From: CBFFRJ01 sp051486985
GTDB taxonomy: Bacteria; Pseudomonadota; Gammaproteobacteria; Enterobacterales; Enterobacteriaceae
NCBI RefSeq assembly: GCF_051486985.1
Contig: NZ_JAHVDV010000032.1
Span: 1-64,000, forward strand
Direction of reading: 5' to 3'
Length of the DNA: 64,000 nt
A program made the translations under genes and the position numbers. Position 1 is the stretch's first letter; every line of letters begins with the position of its first letter. The notes under the pieces were generated by a model. That model saw only the letters and a list, made by a program, of their open reading frames with translations. It was not told the origin of the DNA and searched no databases. This document shows, piece after piece, positions 24,933-34,265 of the stretch.

Positions 24933-25339
24933 AAACGTTTACTGCCTGTGGATGTGGTGATGCAAATGTTGAAATTTTCGCCTTGTCGTGCGGAACATTA
25001 CAGCGGCAAGGTCCTGAAACGAAGCGGGAAATACTTCCCTCATCACGTGGCGGAGAATAGTTTTTCGATTTACCACGCAAATACAGTGGGTCTGACGACC
25101 ACCGGGGCGCAATTTAAACGCTTATAACGTTTAAAGGCAATAAGGGATCGCAAAACCAGATGGTTATTCCAGATCTAAAAAAAAGTCCAGAGGATGATGC
25201 TGTATATAAGAAAAACGGATGGCTAATCATGCGAACAAAAAAGCAGCGAAGCCATATTCTGTGGATGAATAGATGGAAAGGGGGAGTGAAAAATGAACCC
25301 CCGCAGAGAGGAATGGAAAGAAAAGCTGACACCTTAGTG
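24933..25339. other. Long brnQ leader/promoter region
   Basis: 407 bases without a gene. Reading towards brnQ on the minus strand: the phoR terminator (25325-25344), an AT-rich stretch, the inverted repeat at 25113-25135, and a leader with complementary accttgc / gacaaggc segments (about 24981-25011). No plausible leader peptide with branched-chain residues could be made out. Regulation by Lrp or an attenuation-like device is possible but not shown. Confidence 0.4.
25113..25135. promoter_or_regulatory. Perfect inverted repeat upstream of brnQ
   Basis: The 8-base arms tttaaacg and cgtttaaa around cttataa form a symmetric operator-like site, about 180 bases upstream of the brnQ start codon. 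The binding protein is unknown. Confidence 0.45.
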
Positions 25340-25344
25340 TCAGC
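25315..25344 (-). terminator. phoBR terminator overlapping the phoR stop codon
   Basis: The stem gctgacac / gtgtcagc with a 4-base loop is followed on the minus strand by ttttcttt. The phoR stop codon (25340-25342) is inside the proximal arm of the stem. Confidence 0.8.
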
Positions 25345-26632
25345 CTGCGTTCTTCACCAGTCGTTCCGGCAGCGTAAAGCTAAAGCGAGTGCCTTTACCC
25401 GGCGTACTTTCAATGGCGAGTTTGCTGTCGTGGTGGCTGACCGCATGCTTCACAATCGCCAGACCCAGACCACTGCCGCCGGTCTGTCGGGAACGGGCTT
25501 TATCCACACGGTAAAACCGCTCCGTCAGGCGTGGAATGTGCTCAGCGGCAATTCCCGGCCCGGTATCTTCCACACTAAACTGCGCGCCCTGCGCCACCCG
25601 ATGCCAGCGCACCGTAATATGTGTACCAGGCGGCGTGTGGTTCACCGCGTTATAAACCAGGTTTGATATTGCACTTCGCAGTTGCTCATCGTTGCCCAGC
25701 ACTTTGAGGGCGCCATCGACCACAAATTCCAGTTCGTGCTTATTGTGGCTTAAGGTTTGCGCTTCTCTCTCTACCACCCGTAGCATCATCGGCACATCAA
25801 TGATTTCATTGGGCGGCGTAATTGGCGCGGCTTCGATTTTTGAAAGCGTTAGCAATTGCTTTACCAGACCTTCCATCCGCGAGGTTTGCTCCCGCATGGT
25901 ATGCAGCGCTTTTTCACGCGGCAGCCCTTCCAGCGTCTGCTCCTGCATCATTTCCAGATAGCCCTGTAAAACCGTTAACGGCGTGCGCAGTTCATGGCTG
26001 ACGTTAGCAAAGAAATTACGTCGCGCCCCTTCAAGCTGATGCATCTGCGTTACATCACGCGCCACCATCAGCAGCTGCTGCTCGCTGTAAGGCATCATGC
26101 GCATTTCGAGATGACGGCCATTGTTCAGCACCAGGTTCAATGGGCGATCGAACTGTTTTGCTTTGTAATAGCGGGTAAATTCCGGGTAACGCAGGAGGTT
26201 GAGGATGTTTTGCCCGTTATCATCCGGCCAGCGTAAATTGAGAAGCTGTTGGGCAAGACCGTTACACCAAAAAATGGCGCCTTCCTCCGTGGTGAGCACC
26301 ACGGCATCCGGTAATGACTCCGCACCGCTGCGAAAACGCTTAATGAGATTACCCAGCTCACGGCGCCGTTTTTTATTACGCATCTGCATCTGATGCAGAC
26401 CATAAAGCAGTGGCTCCCAGCTTCCGGTGCCCGGCGGCGGGGTCATGCTTTTATCGACCCATAACCACCAGGACAGACGCATTAAATTCCAGAAATGCCA
26501 GGCCAGTAAGCCGGTAACGGCCACCAGTAAAAACCAGGGCAGATAACCGAAGAATGCGCCAAGCAGCGCAGCAGGTAGACAACATAGGATGAGTTCGAGT
26601 ACCAGCCTTTTCCATGACAGCCGTTCGAGCAC
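25340..26632 (-). CDS. phoR: Phosphate regulon sensor kinase PhoR
   Basis: PhoR is the inner-membrane histidine kinase of the Pho regulon; it phosphorylates PhoB when the Pst/PhoU complex signals low phosphate. The 430 residues (E. coli 431) start at a GTG (26630-26632), as in E. coli. The layout is two N-terminal membrane helices (10-48), a charged region, a PAS domain (about 95-195), HisKA with phospho-accepting H213 in FFANVSHELRTPLTVLQG, and HATPase boxes (NLVYNAVNHT, DTGPGIA, GGSGLGLAIVKH). It lies 21 bases after phoB. Confidence 0.98.
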   Translation of the reverse strand: MLERLSWKRLVLELILCCLPAALLGAFFGYLPWFLLVAVTGLLAWHFWNLMRLSWWLWVDKSMTPPPGTGSWEPLLYGLHQMQMRNKKRRRELGNLIKRFRSGAESLPDAVVLTTEEGAIFWCNGLAQQLLNLRWPDDNGQNILNLLRYPEFTRYYKAKQFDRPLNLVLNNGRHLEMRMMPYSEQQLLMVARDVTQMHQLEGARRNFFANVSHELRTPLTVLQGYLEMMQEQTLEGLPREKALHTMREQTSRMEGLVKQLLTLSKIEAAPITPPNEIIDVPMMLRVVEREAQTLSHNKHELEFVVDGALKVLGNDEQLRSAISNLVYNAVNHTPPGTHITVRWHRVAQGAQFSVEDTGPGIAAEHIPRLTERFYRVDKARSRQTGGSGLGLAIVKHAVSHHDSKLAIESTPGKGTRFSFTLPERLVKNAG

Positions 26633-26653
26633 GCGTCACACTCCTGTCAGATT

Positions 26654-27343
26654 TCAGAAACGGGTCGAGAACCGATAACCCGTGCCGCGAACGGTCTGCA
26701 CCATACGATCGTGGCCGCTGGTTTCCAGCGCTTTTCGCAAGCGGCGAATATGCACGTCCACCGTGCGATCTTCTACGTACACATTGGTACCCCAGACGTG
26801 GTTGAGCAGTTGCTCGCGGCTGTAGACGCGTTCGGGATGGGTCATAAAGAAGTGCAACAGCTTAAACTCCGTCGGCCCCATGTCCAGCGGATTTTCACCG
26901 GTCATCACGCGATGCGAACTCGGGTCGAGGCTCAGCCCCTGCATTTCGATAACTTCTTCTACCGCCATCGGCGAGATACGGCGCATGACCGCTTTGATAC
27001 GCGCGACCAGCTCTTTAGGGGAAAAGGGTTTGGTGATGTAATCGTCGGCACCGGTTTCCAGGCCACGCACACGGTCTTCTTCTTCGCCACGCGCGGTCAG
27101 CATCATCACCGGTATTTCCCGGGTCATGGCCTCACGCTTGAGGTGTTTAATAAACTGGATGCCAGAGCCGCCTGGCAACATCCAGTCCAGCAAAATCAGG
27201 TCTGGCCAGGGTTCATTCAGTTGGTTCACCGCGCTGTCATAATCTTCCGCTTCGACAGGTTGAAAGCCGTTTTGCTCAAGCACGAAACAGACCATCTCAC
27301 GAATGGGAGCTTCATCTTCTACGACCAGAATGCGTCTTGCCAT
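26654..27343 (-). CDS. phoB: Phosphate regulon response regulator PhoB
   Basis: A transcription activator of the OmpR/PhoB family that binds Pho boxes. The 229 residues match E. coli. The receiver domain has the acidic pocket E9/D10 and phospho-accepting D53 (LILLDWMLPG), the conserved Lys in YITKPFSPKEL, and a C-terminal winged helix (about 130-229) with RTVDVHIRRLRKAL. It has a Pho box upstream (27401-27420), consistent with autoregulation, and is divergent from sbcD. Confidence 0.98.
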   Translation of the reverse strand: MARRILVVEDEAPIREMVCFVLEQNGFQPVEAEDYDSAVNQLNEPWPDLILLDWMLPGGSGIQFIKHLKREAMTREIPVMMLTARGEEEDRVRGLETGADDYITKPFSPKELVARIKAVMRRISPMAVEEVIEMQGLSLDPSSHRVMTGENPLDMGPTEFKLLHFFMTHPERVYSREQLLNHVWGTNVYVEDRTVDVHIRRLRKALETSGHDRMVQTVRGTGYRFSTRF

Positions 27344-27400
27344 AATTTGCCCTGTTTAATTAAAGTCATCAGTCAATCGCGGCGCCAGTATGCGTCACTT

Positions 27401-27420
27401 TTGTGACAGATTTATGAAAC
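27401..27420 (-). promoter_or_regulatory. Pho box of phoBR
   Basis: On the minus strand the site reads gtttcataaatctgtcacaa, close to the 18-bp PhoB consensus of two CTGTCAT-type repeats 11 bases apart and nearly the same as the E. coli phoB Pho box. It is about 60 bases upstream of the phoB start. Confidence 0.8.
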
Positions 27421-27539
27421 AAATGACCAACAGATGACGCATCATTTCGTTATATGACAGCAGCTAAGCGCTTTCGCTGGCGGCTCATAGGCCCTTGAAT
27501 GTTATAATCCCGTTTACGCTTTTTTGCCACGGAACCGCT

Positions 27540-28742
27540 ATGCGCATCATTCATACCTCGGACTGGCACCTCGGTCAGAACTTTTACAGTAAAAGCCGTG
27601 CCGCAGAGCACGACGCTTTTCTCTCCTGGCTCCTGATCACCGCGGAAGAACATCAGGTCGACGCGATTATTGTCGCAGGTGACATCTTTGATACCGGCTC
27701 GCCCCCCAGTTATGCGCGCGAACTCTACAACCAGTTTGTGGTGAAGCTGCAGAGTACCGGCTGCCGGCTGGTGGTGCTGGCAGGTAATCACGATTCAGTT
27801 GCCACCCTCAATGAATCAAAAGATATTCTGGCCTGGCTGAAAACCACCGTCGTGGCCAGTGCGGGAAGCGCCCCATTCTATTTACCGCTGCGCGATGGTA
27901 CGCCTGGTGCGGTGTTCTGCCCGGTACCGTTTTTACGTCCGCGCGATATCGTCACCAGCCAGGCAGGGCTATCGGGGCAGCAAAAGCAGCAGCAGCTGTT
28001 AAGGGCCATTACCGATTATTATCAGCAACAACATGATGCAGCCTGCGTACTTCGCGGTGATAAAGCCATTCCCATTATTGCCAGCGGCCATCTCACCACC
28101 GTCGGGGCCAGCAAGAGCGATGCCGTGCGCGAGATCTACATAGGTACCCTTGACGCCTTCCCCGCACAGAATTTCCCCCCTGCCGATTACATCGCATTAG
28201 GCCATATTCACCGGCCACAAAAAATTGGCGGACATGAGCATATCCGTTACTGCGGATCCCCTATCGCCCTCAGCTTTGATGAAACCGGCAAAAACAAATA
28301 TGTCAATCTGGTGACCTTCAGCGAGGGAACACTGAGCGAGGTGACTCCCCTGGAAGTACCAGTGACTCAGTCACTTGGCGTCATCAAGGGCGATCTTGAT
28401 GCCATCCGGCAGCAGCTTGAACAGTGGCGGCATCATGATGCTGCGCGTCCTGTCTGGCTTGATATTGAAATTGCCACCGACGACTACCTCGGCGATATGC
28501 AGCGCAAAATTCAACAGCTGACGGCCGAATTGCCCGTCGAGGTGCTGCTGGTCCGCCGCAGTCGGGAACAGAGGGATCGCATTCTCGCAGGCGAGCTACG
28601 CGAAACGCTGAGCGAACTGAACGTTGAGGATGTCTTTGCCCGTCGCCTGGCACTGGAAGAGCTTGATGCATCGCAGCAGAGCAGATTACAGGCGCTGTTT
28701 AGCGAAACACTGCATGAATTACATCAGGAGCATGATGCATGA
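27540..28742 (+). CDS. sbcD: Nuclease SbcCD subunit D
   Basis: The Mre11-type nuclease subunit of SbcCD, which cleaves hairpins and blocked DNA ends. The ATG at 27540 gives 400 residues, as in E. coli. Metallophosphoesterase motifs are HTSDWHLGQ (5-13), AGDIFDTGSPP, LAGNHDS, SGHLTT and ALGHIHRP. It is divergent from phoB and overlaps sbcC by 4 bases (atga), giving translational coupling of the two subunits. Confidence 0.98.
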   Translation: MRIIHTSDWHLGQNFYSKSRAAEHDAFLSWLLITAEEHQVDAIIVAGDIFDTGSPPSYARELYNQFVVKLQSTGCRLVVLAGNHDSVATLNESKDILAWLKTTVVASAGSAPFYLPLRDGTPGAVFCPVPFLRPRDIVTSQAGLSGQQKQQQLLRAITDYYQQQHDAACVLRGDKAIPIIASGHLTTVGASKSDAVREIYIGTLDAFPAQNFPPADYIALGHIHRPQKIGGHEHIRYCGSPIALSFDETGKNKYVNLVTFSEGTLSEVTPLEVPVTQSLGVIKGDLDAIRQQLEQWRHHDAARPVWLDIEIATDDYLGDMQRKIQQLTAELPVEVLLVRRSREQRDRILAGELRETLSELNVEDVFARRLALEELDASQQSRLQALFSETLHELHQEHDA

Positions 28743-31700
28743 AAATTCTTAGCCTGCGCCTGAAAAACCTCAACTCCCTGAAAGGGGAGTGGAAGATTGA
28801 TTTCACCGCCGAGCCTTTTGCCAGCAATGGGTTGTTTGCCATTACCGGGGCGACGGGGGCCGGGAAAACCACTCTGCTGGATGCCATTTGTCTCGCGCTG
28901 TATCACGAAACACCGCGCCTGAATAACGTTTCACAGTCGCAGAATGACTTGATGACCCGTGACACCGCTGACTGTCTTGCGGAAGTGGAATTTGAGGTGA
29001 AAGGCATAGCCTATCGCGCTTTCTGGAGCCAGACCCGTGCCCGCAATCAGCCGGACGGTAATTTGCAGGTGCCGCGTGTCGAGCTGGCGCAATGTGCTGA
29101 TGGCCGGATCCTCGCCGATAAAGTCAAAGACAAGCTGGAGCTCACCGCCTCCCTGACCGGTCTGGACTATGGCCGCTTTACCCGTTCAATGCTGCTTTCG
29201 CAGGGGCAATTTGCTGCGTTTCTCAACGCCAGACCCAAAGAGCGGGCGGAGTTGCTGGAAGAACTGACGGGCACTGAGATTTACGGGCAGATTTCCGCGA
29301 GCGTGTTTGAAAAACACAAACTCGCCAGAACGGAACTGGAAAAGTACCAGGCACAGGCCGAAGGCGTTGTGCTGCTCAATGAGGAGCAACGTCAGGCGCT
29401 CACCACAGGTTTGCAGGCGCTCACTGACGAGGAAGCGCGTCTGCTGACGAGACAGCAGGCCGCGCAGACGCAGCTGAACTGGCTTAACCGCAGCCATGAA
29501 TTGCAAACCGATCTGCATCGGGCGCAGGCTGCAAACGCGCAGGCTACCCAGGCTTACACCGATGCCCAGCCTCAACTGGCCCTGCTCAGCCGCGCCCAGC
29601 CCGCGCTGGCGCTACAACCGGTCTGGTCTCGCCTTCAGGAACAGCGTCTGCAGTGGCAAAACGGCCATCGTCAGAGCGAAGAAGTGAACACTCGCTTACA
29701 TGCCAGTCGCACGCTGCGTGGGCGCATTCGCGCGACAGCGGTGCACCAGCATGCACAGTTAATGGCATCCCAGATATCCCTAAAAACCTGGCTTGCCGAT
29801 AACGCCCGTTTCCAGCGCTGGCAGAATGAGCTGGCAGGCTGGCGCGCCATGCTCAGTCAGCAGGAAGAGGATAAAAAACCCTGGCAGGCCCTGCAATCCC
29901 GACTCACGCAAAATGAAGAGAAGTTACGCACGCTGACGACTGTTTCGCTGGAAATGACCGCGGAAGAGGTGGCTGCTGCGATGTCACACAGCGCACAACA
30001 GCGCCCATTGCGCCAGCGTCTGCACGCGCTTCACGCCCGCTTTGCACCATTGCAAAACCATCTCTCCCGGCGGCAGCAAAGCCTTACTGAACTGGATGCG
30101 CAGCGTAAAAAGTATGAGGAAGAACTGGCGCAAAAACGGGCGCAATATAAAGAAAAAAATCAGCTCCTGACCGACATTCGTACCCTTTGCGAACTTGAGG
30201 AACGTATCCATCGTCTGGAAAATGAACGTGCCCGGCTGCAGCCCGATACTCCCTGCCCGCTTTGCGGCTCGACCAGCCACCCGGCTATTGCCGACTATCA
30301 GGCCATTGTGCCAGGCGTCAATCAGGCTCGCCGCGATGCGCTGGACAGTGAAGTCCGCACAATAAAGGAAGAGGGCGTGGCCCTCAGCGAACGCCTCAAG
30401 GGACTGGCGGAGCGGTATGAAAAAGAGGAGCGTGAAGCCAAAATTTTGCAGCAGGATGAGCAGACGCTGCGTGAGGAGTGGGCAACCCTCTGCGCGGCGC
30501 TGAACATTGACATGCCGCCCCGGCACGATCTTACCAGTTGGCAGGCCGCGCAGGATGCGTATGAACATCAGCTCTATCAGCTCGGTCAGCGCCAGTCGTT
30601 ACAGACTCAGATAAACGAGCTTCGTCAGCAGGTGGCACAGTATCAGGAGAGCGCGGATGCCCGTCGCGCCACGCTGGCAGCCTTGCTGGAGCCACTGGGG
30701 CTGACCCTGCCAGCTGAAGGAGAAGCAACAGCATGGCTGGCCGAACGCACCCGGGAAGCGGAAGAATGGCAGGAGAAACAGGCGGCGTTTACCGCCCTGC
30801 ATGAAAATATTGCCCGACTCGCGCCGGTTATCGATACGCTGCCGGACGAGGCCTGCGACGACGCCACTACGACCGCCCCGCTGGAGAACTGGCAGCAGGT
30901 GCATAACGAGTGCGTCTCACTGCAAAGCCAGTGGCAGACCCTGCAACAGCAACTCGCCCAGGAAGCAGAGCGCCTGAGCGCGCTGGAAAAACAGTTTGCC
31001 GGTGCGCTGGCAGACAGTGAGTTTGTTGATGAGCAGTCGTTCCTTGCCGCCCTGCTGGATGATGCCGAGCGTCTGCGGCTGGAGCAGTTACGCCAGCGGC
31101 TGGAGAGCGACCTTCAGCAAACCCGGACGCTGGTCTCCAGCGCCGCTCAGGCTCTGGATATGCATACTGCCCGGCCACCCGCCGGACTGGATGAGGACGC
31201 CACCAGGGAGAAAAGTCAGCAGGCGCAGACGGTGCTTGCCGGTGAGCTTCGCGAAAACACTACCCGTCAGGGCGCGCTTCGCCAGCAGATCAAACAGGAT
31301 GCGGATAATCGCCAGCGCCTGCAGTCGCTGATGCAGGAGATCCATCACATCTCGGCCCGCTGCGAGGACTGGAGCCATCTTTCCCAGCTTATCGGCTCCA
31401 GGGATGGCGATAAATTCCGTAAGTTCGCCCAGGGGTTAACGCTTGATAACCTGGTCTGGCTCGCCAATAACCAGCTTAACCGCCTGCATGGACGTTATCT
31501 GCTTAAACGTAAAGCGAGTGAAGCCCTCGAACTGGAGGTGATCGATACCTGGCAGGCAGATGCAGTGCGTGATACACGAACGCTTTCCGGCGGGGAAAGT
31601 TTTCTTGTCAGTCTGGCGCTGGCGCTGGCGCTCTCGGACCTGGTCAGTCATAAAACCCGTATCGATTCGCTGTTCCTTGATGAAGGTTTTGGCACCCTCG

Positions 31701-31882
31701 ACAGCGAAACGCTGGATACGGCACTGGATGCCCTCGATGCGCTGAACGCGACCGGGAAGACCATTGGGGTCATCAGCCACGTCGAGGCCATGAAGGAGCG
31801 GATCCCGGTGCAGATCAAAGTGCGAAAAATCAACGGGCTGGGGTACAGCAAGCTGGATAAGGTTTTTGCGGTAGAGAAATGA
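28739..31882 (+). CDS. sbcC: Nuclease SbcCD subunit C (Rad50-like ATPase)
   Basis: An SMC/Rad50-type ATPase that works with SbcD. It has 1047 residues (E. coli 1048). Walker A is GATGAGKTT (about 38-46), long coiled-coil arms flank a zinc hook C506-P-L-C509, the ABC signature LSGGESF lies near 950, and Walker B (SLFLDEGFG) follows. The coiled coils are Gln/Glu/Arg rich. A strong palindrome follows the stop codon. The araJ gene found next in K-12 is not present here. Confidence 0.98.
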   Translation: MKILSLRLKNLNSLKGEWKIDFTAEPFASNGLFAITGATGAGKTTLLDAICLALYHETPRLNNVSQSQNDLMTRDTADCLAEVEFEVKGIAYRAFWSQTRARNQPDGNLQVPRVELAQCADGRILADKVKDKLELTASLTGLDYGRFTRSMLLSQGQFAAFLNARPKERAELLEELTGTEIYGQISASVFEKHKLARTELEKYQAQAEGVVLLNEEQRQALTTGLQALTDEEARLLTRQQAAQTQLNWLNRSHELQTDLHRAQAANAQATQAYTDAQPQLALLSRAQPALALQPVWSRLQEQRLQWQNGHRQSEEVNTRLHASRTLRGRIRATAVHQHAQLMASQISLKTWLADNARFQRWQNELAGWRAMLSQQEEDKKPWQALQSRLTQNEEKLRTLTTVSLEMTAEEVAAAMSHSAQQRPLRQRLHALHARFAPLQNHLSRRQQSLTELDAQRKKYEEELAQKRAQYKEKNQLLTDIRTLCELEERIHRLENERARLQPDTPCPLCGSTSHPAIADYQAIVPGVNQARRDALDSEVRTIKEEGVALSERLKGLAERYEKEEREAKILQQDEQTLREEWATLCAALNIDMPPRHDLTSWQAAQDAYEHQLYQLGQRQSLQTQINELRQQVAQYQESADARRATLAALLEPLGLTLPAEGEATAWLAERTREAEEWQEKQAAFTALHENIARLAPVIDTLPDEACDDATTTAPLENWQQVHNECVSLQSQWQTLQQQLAQEAERLSALEKQFAGALADSEFVDEQSFLAALLDDAERLRLEQLRQRLESDLQQTRTLVSSAAQALDMHTARPPAGLDEDATREKSQQAQTVLAGELRENTTRQGALRQQIKQDADNRQRLQSLMQEIHHISARCEDWSHLSQLIGSRDGDKFRKFAQGLTLDNLVWLANNQLNRLHGRYLLKRKASEALELEVIDTWQADAVRDTRTLSGGESFLVSLALALALSDLVSHKTRIDSLFLDEGFGTLDSETLDTALDALDALNATGKTIGVISHVEAMKERIPVQIKVRKINGLGYSKLDKVFAVEK

Positions 31883-31884
31883 CG

Positions 31885-31920
31885 CATGTACCCGGCGGTG
31901 TGACGATCGCCGGGTACATG
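31885..31920. terminator. Hairpin between convergent sbcC and mak
   Basis: A perfect 13-base stem (catgtacccggcg and its complement, 10-base loop) lies between the convergent stop codons. It lacks a U-run, so it may act with a factor or as a message-end stabiliser for both genes. Confidence 0.55.
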
Positions 31921-31927
31921 CTTTGCG

Positions 31928-32833
31928 CTACGCCTGTGGCCACAGCCAGGCGGCGCCGCGAACGCCGCTGGAGTCACCATGAAGCGCTTTGCGAATCGGC
32001 GTTTCACACTCCCCGCCAAAGACCCAATGCTTTATCAGACCAGGTACTGTTTTATAGAGACGCTCAACGTTGCTCATGCCACCGCCGAGCACAATGACAT
32101 CCGGGTCAAGAATATTCACCACATGGGCCAGCGACTTGGCCAGACGCAACTCGTAACGGCTTAACGCCAGTTCAGCAACCGGGTCCTGTTCCTCTACCAG
32201 ACGAACTATCTCGTTCCCTTTGAGTGATTTACCACTTAAACGCTGGTAGTCGGTGCCAAAGCCGGTGCCGGAAATAAAGGTTTCAATGCAGCCCTGTTTG
32301 CCACAATAACAGGGAACCTCGGCACGATAGCGCAGCTCATCTTCATCCATCCACGGCAGGGGATTATGGCCCCACTCTCCGGCCGTGCCGTTGCCGCCGA
32401 TATGGGATCGGCCGCTGAGAGCCACGCCCGATCCGCACCCCGTGCCAATGATCACCGCAAAGACGGTTTGCGCCCCTGCCGCTGCGCCGTCCACGGCTTC
32501 TGACACCGCCAGGCAGTTGGCATCGTTTGCCAGTCGCACCTCGCGATTCAGACGCTGGCTCAGATCTTTATCAAAAGGTTTACCGTTCAGCCAGGTCGAA
32601 TTGGCATTCTTCACCACGCCGGTATAAGGGGAAATTGAGCCCGGAATGCCCATTCCCACCGTGCCGGTTTGGCCGGTCTCTTTTTCGGTAAGAAAAACAA
32701 GAGAAGCAATCAGTTCAATGGTTTGATGATAATCACGCGGGGTTGCCTGGCGGTGGCGAAACAACTCCTCCCCGCCGTCGCTCAGCGCGATAATTTCTGT
32801 CTTCGTGCCACCTAAATCAATACCAATACGCAC
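31928..32833 (-). CDS. mak: Fructokinase Mak (ROK family)
   Basis: Mak phosphorylates fructose (and mannose) with ATP in the cytosol; in E. coli it is weakly expressed. The GTG at 32831-32833, preceded by gaggagc, gives 301 residues (E. coli 302), starting RIGIDLGGTKTEIIAL. The ROK zinc motif is intact (GHNPLPW, then CYCGKQGC). A longer upstream frame was rejected because it lacks a ribosome site and extends past the E. coli start. It is divergent from rdgC. Confidence 0.96.
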   Translation of the reverse strand: MRIGIDLGGTKTEIIALSDGGEELFRHRQATPRDYHQTIELIASLVFLTEKETGQTGTVGMGIPGSISPYTGVVKNANSTWLNGKPFDKDLSQRLNREVRLANDANCLAVSEAVDGAAAGAQTVFAVIIGTGCGSGVALSGRSHIGGNGTAGEWGHNPLPWMDEDELRYRAEVPCYCGKQGCIETFISGTGFGTDYQRLSGKSLKGNEIVRLVEEQDPVAELALSRYELRLAKSLAHVVNILDPDVIVLGGGMSNVERLYKTVPGLIKHWVFGGECETPIRKALHGDSSGVRGAAWLWPQA

Positions 32834-32932
32834 ACAATGCTCCTCATAGTTGGACAACGCATTCACATGCAAGCGTGGCGACAATTGGGTATCATGCCCG
32901 CTGCATTTAACGACAAGGCCGTGGAAAAAATC

Positions 32933-33844
32933 ATGCTGTGGTTTAAAAATTTAATGGTATACCGTCTCAGCCGCGATGTTGCGTTGCAGGCGGAAGAGAT
33001 GGAAAAACAGCTTGCCCCACTATCGTTTACCCCATGCGGTAGTCAGGATATGGCGAAAACCGGGTGGGTTCCACCGATGGGTTCACACAGTGATGCGCTG
33101 ACCCACACTGCCAACGGCCAGATTATTATTTGCGCCCGCAAAGAAGAAAAAATTCTCCCTTCTCCGGTGGTGAAACAGGCGCTGGAAGCAAAAATTTCCC
33201 GCCTGGAAGCCGATCAGGGCCGCAAACTGAAGAAAACTGAAAAAGACTCGCTGAAAGACGAAGTGCTGCACTCTTTGCTGCCTCGCGCTTTCAGCCGTTT
33301 CAGCCAGACCATGATGTGGATTGATACGGTCAACGGGCTGATTATGGTCGACAGCGCAAGCGCGAAAAAGGCTGAAGATACGCTGGCATTGCTGCGTAAA
33401 AGCCTTGGCTCCCTGCCGGTGGTTCCGCTCACTATGGAAAATCCCATTGAACTGACGCTGACTGAATGGGTACGCTCCGGCACCGTTGCCCAGGGTTTCC
33501 AGCTGCTTGATGAAGCAGAGCTTAAGGCGATGCTGGAAGATGGCGGCGTGATTCGCTGTAAAAAGCAGGAGCTGGTCAGTGACGAAATCGCCGTGCACAT
33601 CGAAGCCGGAAAAGTAGTGACGAAACTGGCCCTCGACTGGCAACAGCGCGTGCAGTTTGTTGTCTGCGACGATGGATCTATCAAACGGCTGAAATTTGGC
33701 GATGAAATTCGTGACCAGAATCAGGACATTGACCGGGATGACGTGGCTCAGCGTTTCGATGCTGACTTTATTCTGATGACCGGTGAACTCTCGACGCTGA
33801 TTCATAGTCTGGTGGAAGGGCTTGGCGGCGAAGCCCAGCGCTGA
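32933..33844 (+). CDS. rdgC: Recombination-associated protein RdgC
   Basis: A ring-forming DNA-binding protein that limits RecA-driven recombination and is needed when replication restart is impaired. The ATG at 32933 gives 303 residues, equal to E. coli, starting MLWFKNLMVYRLSRDV and ending GGEAQR. It is monocistronic, divergent from mak, and ends in a bidirectional terminator shared with ppnP. Confidence 0.97.
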   Translation: MLWFKNLMVYRLSRDVALQAEEMEKQLAPLSFTPCGSQDMAKTGWVPPMGSHSDALTHTANGQIIICARKEEKILPSPVVKQALEAKISRLEADQGRKLKKTEKDSLKDEVLHSLLPRAFSRFSQTMMWIDTVNGLIMVDSASAKKAEDTLALLRKSLGSLPVVPLTMENPIELTLTEWVRSGTVAQGFQLLDEAELKAMLEDGGVIRCKKQELVSDEIAVHIEAGKVVTKLALDWQQRVQFVVCDDGSIKRLKFGDEIRDQNQDIDRDDVAQRFDADFILMTGELSTLIHSLVEGLGGEAQR

Positions 33845-33860
33845 CCGCTGACTCTGCATA

Positions 33861-33892
33861 AAAAAAGCCCGGTCTGTCCGGGCATTTTTTTG
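33861..33892. terminator. Shared terminator of rdgC and ppnP
   Basis: The stem gcccgg / ccgggc with a 5-base loop is flanked by an A-run on the left and seven T on the right, giving a bidirectional terminator for the convergent pair. Confidence 0.9.
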
Positions 33893-33900
33893 AATCTGGC

Positions 33901-34185
33901 TTACAGGTAGCGGCAGAGATAGGAAGAAGGCTCTGCAATCTGCAGATGAAATTCACTGTGGCCCGGCACATGGAACACCTCTCCGGCAGCATAAGTTTTC
34001 CACTCAGTTTCGCCTGGCAGCAGGACATGTAACGCACCACTTACCACCGTCATCTCTTCAGGTTGTGCGGTCCCAAAGGTATATTCCCCTTCAGCCATCA
34101 CGCCAACGCTGGCACGACCCGTACTGCTGCTGGTAAAACCAATGGATTTCACTTTACCGGAAAAGTATTCATTACTCTGAAGCAT
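33901..34185 (-). CDS. ppnP: Pyrimidine/purine nucleoside phosphorylase PpnP
   Basis: A small cupin-fold enzyme (formerly YaiE) that cleaves many nucleosides with phosphate. The 94 residues equal E. coli. The motifs STGRASVGVM, EGEYTFGTAQPEEMTVVSG and PGHSEFHLQ are intact. It is a single-gene unit, convergent with rdgC and downstream of aroM. Confidence 0.95.
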   Translation of the reverse strand: MLQSNEYFSGKVKSIGFTSSSTGRASVGVMAEGEYTFGTAQPEEMTVVSGALHVLLPGETEWKTYAAGEVFHVPGHSEFHLQIAEPSSYLCRYL

Positions 34186-34265
34186 GTACTGGCCCTTTTA
34201 TTTTAAGAAAACGTATGGAAAACCACTATAGAGGCCAGACTTCATCTCTGTCACGCGAAAAAGAC

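Noticed and set aside
25160..25666. 168-codon plus-strand frame reaching from the brnQ upstream region into phoR
   Set aside because: Most of it is antisense to phoR and the first part has no ribosome site.
31879..32097. 72-codon frame starting at the sbcC stop
   Set aside because: It covers the hairpin between sbcC and mak and the antisense of mak.
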